The notes beneath the pieces were generated by a model, which saw only the letters and a program-made list of their open reading frames with translations, ran no database searches and was not told where the DNA came from. From Bacillota bacterium (GTDB taxonomy: Bacteria; Bacillota_I; Bacilli_A; RFN20; CAG-826), in NCBI GenBank assembly GCA_023457325.1, contig JAEWLX010000028.1, forward strand, positions 1-6,162: DNA of 6,162 nt, given 5' to 3'. Numbering within the stretch: the first letter of the stretch is position 1; each line of letters begins with the position of its first letter. Below, piece by piece: positions 4,834 through 6,162 of this stretch. The position numbers and the translations under genes were made by a program.

Positions 4834-4836
4834 AAT
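4828..4836 (+). promoter_or_regulatory. Putative extended -10 promoter of the tsaE-tsaB-rimI operon
   Basis: TGTTATAAT (4828-4836) is identical to the extended -10 box before ntdP. The -35 region (TATACT, 4807-4812, 18-bp spacer) is weak and lies in the palindrome. Transcription would start near 4843. Confidence 0.6.
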
Positions 4837-4851
4837 TGCTAACGAAAGTCG

Positions 4852-5328
4852 GTGAGAAACTTGAAATACATATTTATTTCAAAATCAATTGAAGAAACCC
4901 AACAGCTAGCCATTCGCCTCGCTGGGCACCTTTTTGCTGGCGCGGTTATCACCCTTGAAGGACCATTAGGCAGCGGAAAAACAACCTTTGTTGGTGGTGT
5001 TGCTAAAGGTCTAGATATTAGCGAAAGAGTAATCTCACCAACTTTTAATATATTAAAATGTTACTTTGATGCAAGACTAGCCATGTTTCACATCGATGCC
5101 TATCGCCTTGAAAATCGTGATAGCGAACTTGGCCTTGAAGAATTTATTGAAGGAGAAGGCGTAACCCTTATCGAGTGGCCTAATTTTATTAAGCCCCTTA
5201 TTCCAAGCAATTATTTAAGTATTCAAATTGAGACAATTGACGAAAACACTCGCCGTTTTGTCTTGAATAGTTTCGGTGCTGGATATGATAGAGTAATTAG
5301 CCATCTTACGGAGGAGCACAATGTATAG
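4852..5328 (+). CDS. tsaE: tRNA t6A biosynthesis ATPase TsaE
   Basis: TsaE is the ATPase that works with TsaB and TsaD when threonylcarbamoyl is placed on A37 of ANN-reading tRNAs. Motifs by position: the Walker A GPLGSGKTT (37-45), the switch-like SPTF (62-65), HIDAYRL (80-86), ELGLEEF (92-98) and the Walker B-like TLIEWP (105-110). The 158-residue length is normal. The start is GTG at 4852, or TTG at 4861. The TTG has GGTGAG (4851-4856), complementary to the end of 16S rRNA, just 5 nt upstream, while GTG has only a weak GAAAG; both starts leave all motifs intact. This is the first gene of an operon with tsaB, which it overlaps by 8 bp. Function is secure; the start is open. Confidence 0.94.
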   Translation: MRNLKYIFISKSIEETQQLAIRLAGHLFAGAVITLEGPLGSGKTTFVGGVAKGLDISERVISPTFNILKCYFDARLAMFHIDAYRLENRDSELGLEEFIEGEGVTLIEWPNFIKPLIPSNYLSIQIETIDENTRRFVLNSFGAGYDRVISHLTEEHNV

Positions 5329-5914
5329 TCTCTTACTTGATAGTGCAAACCGTGATTTAAGCGTGGGCTTAGTTAAAGATGGTACAATTATCGACCGTAT
5401 TTCTTATCAAGCTTGGCAAAGACAAAGTGAACTAATGGTTAAGGAAATAGACACCATTTTAAAAAGAAACGCTGTCGATGCAAAGAACCTTAGCGAAGTT
5501 GTTGTTACGATTGGTCCTGGCTCATATACTGGCATTCGCATCGCCTTAACGATCGCTAAAACGTTGGCCTATTCATTGAACATTAAAATCTTTGCAATTT
5601 CTTCACTAATCGCACAAAAAGCCGCGAATTTAAAGACTATTTCGGTAATTAATGCTCGTAGTAATCGAAGCTATGTTGCAATATATGACGAAGTCGGAAA
5701 AGTATTGGTTGAAGAGAAAGTATGGCCTAATGAGGAACTGTTTGAGTGGATAAATGGCAATAGCGATTTTGTTGTCTCGGGAGACGCCACTTACTTAGGA
5801 CTTGAAGCGCATCCAAGCGATATTTTATCAGGAATGCTCAAGGCCAGATTAAATACACTACCGGTTGATAATGTTTTAACTGTCAAACCAGTTTATCTAA
5901 AGGATTTACTATGA
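5321..5914 (+). CDS. tsaB: tRNA threonylcarbamoyladenosine protein TsaB
   Basis: TsaB is the non-catalytic paralogue of TsaD in the TsaB-TsaD-TsaE complex; it dimerises with TsaD for t6A37 synthesis. It has the ASKHA fold: LLDSAN (5-10, the first phosphate-loop strand), the hallmark GPGSYTGIRIA (65-75), INARSNRSY (110-118, the D-A-R-x-x-E/S-x-Y region), and a C-terminal PVYLKDLL (190-197), whose P-x-Y-L motif is common just before the end of this family. The 197-residue length is on the short side but not broken. A strong Shine-Dalgarno GGAGG (5310-5314) lies 6 nt before the ATG, inside the end of tsaE. The start overlaps tsaE by 8 bp and the TGA stop overlaps the rimI ATG by 4 bp, so translation is probably coupled. 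The TGA stop shows that the standard code is used. Confidence 0.94.
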   Translation: MYSLLLDSANRDLSVGLVKDGTIIDRISYQAWQRQSELMVKEIDTILKRNAVDAKNLSEVVVTIGPGSYTGIRIALTIAKTLAYSLNIKIFAISSLIAQKAANLKTISVINARSNRSYVAIYDEVGKVLVEEKVWPNEELFEWINGNSDFVVSGDATYLGLEAHPSDILSGMLKARLNTLPVDNVLTVKPVYLKDLL

Positions 5915-6162
5915 GTTTTAAAACGCATATCCGATTGATGTCAATCGACGATTTGGATCAAGTCATGGAAATTGAGAACGCTTCTTTTGTCGCGCCATGG
6001 CGAAGACAAGACTTCTTATACGAGCTTAACGACAACCCCGTTAATGTTATTTTTGTGCTCGAAGTGGAAGTTAGCGGCAAAAATGAAATTGCTGGCTTTA
6101 TTGACTTCATGGTTACGTTTAATTCAAGTACCATATCGCAAATCGCTGTAAGTGAGCAATAT
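5911..6162 (+). CDS. rimI: Ribosomal protein S18 alanine N-acetyltransferase RimI, N-terminal part
   Basis: The first 84 codons of a GNAT-family acetyltransferase are visible; the rest lies past the right edge. RimI acetylates the N-terminal alanine of ribosomal protein S18. The visible part begins MSFKTHIRLMSIDDLDQVME and continues with IENASFVAPWRRQDFLYEL (about 21-39), matching the I-E-x-x-x-F-x-x-P-W-x-x-x-x-F-x-x-E-L signature of RimI. A strand AGFIDFMVT (about 62-70) and the start of the acetyl-CoA-binding region, ISQIAVSEQY (75-84), follow. The ATG shares ATGA with the tsaB stop, and AGGA (5901-5904) lies 6 nt upstream. Position after tsaE-tsaB is the classic arrangement in Firmicutes, where tsaD often follows next. 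The acetyl-CoA motif Q/R-x-x-G-x-G/A is not within view. Confidence 0.9.
   Translation, partial: MSFKTHIRLMSIDDLDQVMEIENASFVAPWRRQDFLYELNDNPVNVIFVLEVEVSGKNEIAGFIDFMVTFNSSTISQIAVSEQY

Noticed and set aside
1..6162. Mobile elements, CRISPR arrays, tRNA or rRNA genes, toxin-antitoxin or defence systems
   Set aside because: None was seen on either strand; the window is filled with housekeeping genes and short regulatory gaps, and no gap without a gene exceeds 150 bp.

Overview
This is an AT-rich, tightly packed stretch of bacterial chromosome. It suggests a low-GC Firmicutes/Tenericutes relative, for example an Acholeplasma-, Izemoplasma-, RF39- or Erysipelotrichia-like organism. The evidence is the AT-rich DNA, AGGA/GGAG Shine-Dalgarno sites, TATAAT and TGnTATAAT promoters, an ECF-type thiamine transporter under a TPP riboswitch, and a NtdP/YgaC-family gene. 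TGA is used as a stop (tsaB) and tryptophan is always TGG, so the standard bacterial code applies. That argues against Mycoplasma or Spiroplasma. The lineage is an inference; no rRNA is present.

Layout from left to right. A glycosyltransferase on the minus strand (1-335) runs off the left edge. It is divergent from ung (uracil-DNA glycosylase, 405-1061), with overlapping promoters between them. A second promoter, whose -35 box lies inside the end of ung, drives a TPP riboswitch (about 1079-1161). The riboswitch leads to a terminator hairpin that also holds the Shine-Dalgarno of the next gene, a ThiT-like transporter subunit (1205-2158) with an extra N-terminal membrane region. Next come a membrane-anchored DUF3137-like protein (2252-3247) with a clear terminator, and ntdP (3372-3908) behind an extended -10 promoter. 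ntdP is convergent with, and overlaps by 11 bp, a short thioredoxin-reductase-like ferredoxin/flavodoxin-NADP+ reductase on the minus strand (3898-4791). Each of these two genes appears to have its terminator inside the other's coding sequence. A 61-bp divergent region with a 20-bp palindrome separates the reductase from tsaE-tsaB-rimI, an operon with overlapping genes; rimI is cut by the right edge.

How the genes relate. tsaE and tsaB act with TsaD (not in the window) in making the t6A37 modification of tRNA, and rimI is their usual operon partner. The thiamine gene is a self-contained feedback unit: TPP should switch off an uptake protein for a TPP precursor. The other genes (DNA repair, nucleotide phosphatase, flavin reductase) are single housekeeping functions with no evident shared pathway.

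I see no mobile element, CRISPR array, tRNA or rRNA, and no wholly new system. The points most worth a second look are the dual-use riboswitch expression platform, the ThiT-like protein with an N-terminal extension and an altered ligand pocket, the reciprocal embedded terminators, and the palindrome between the reductase and tsaE.
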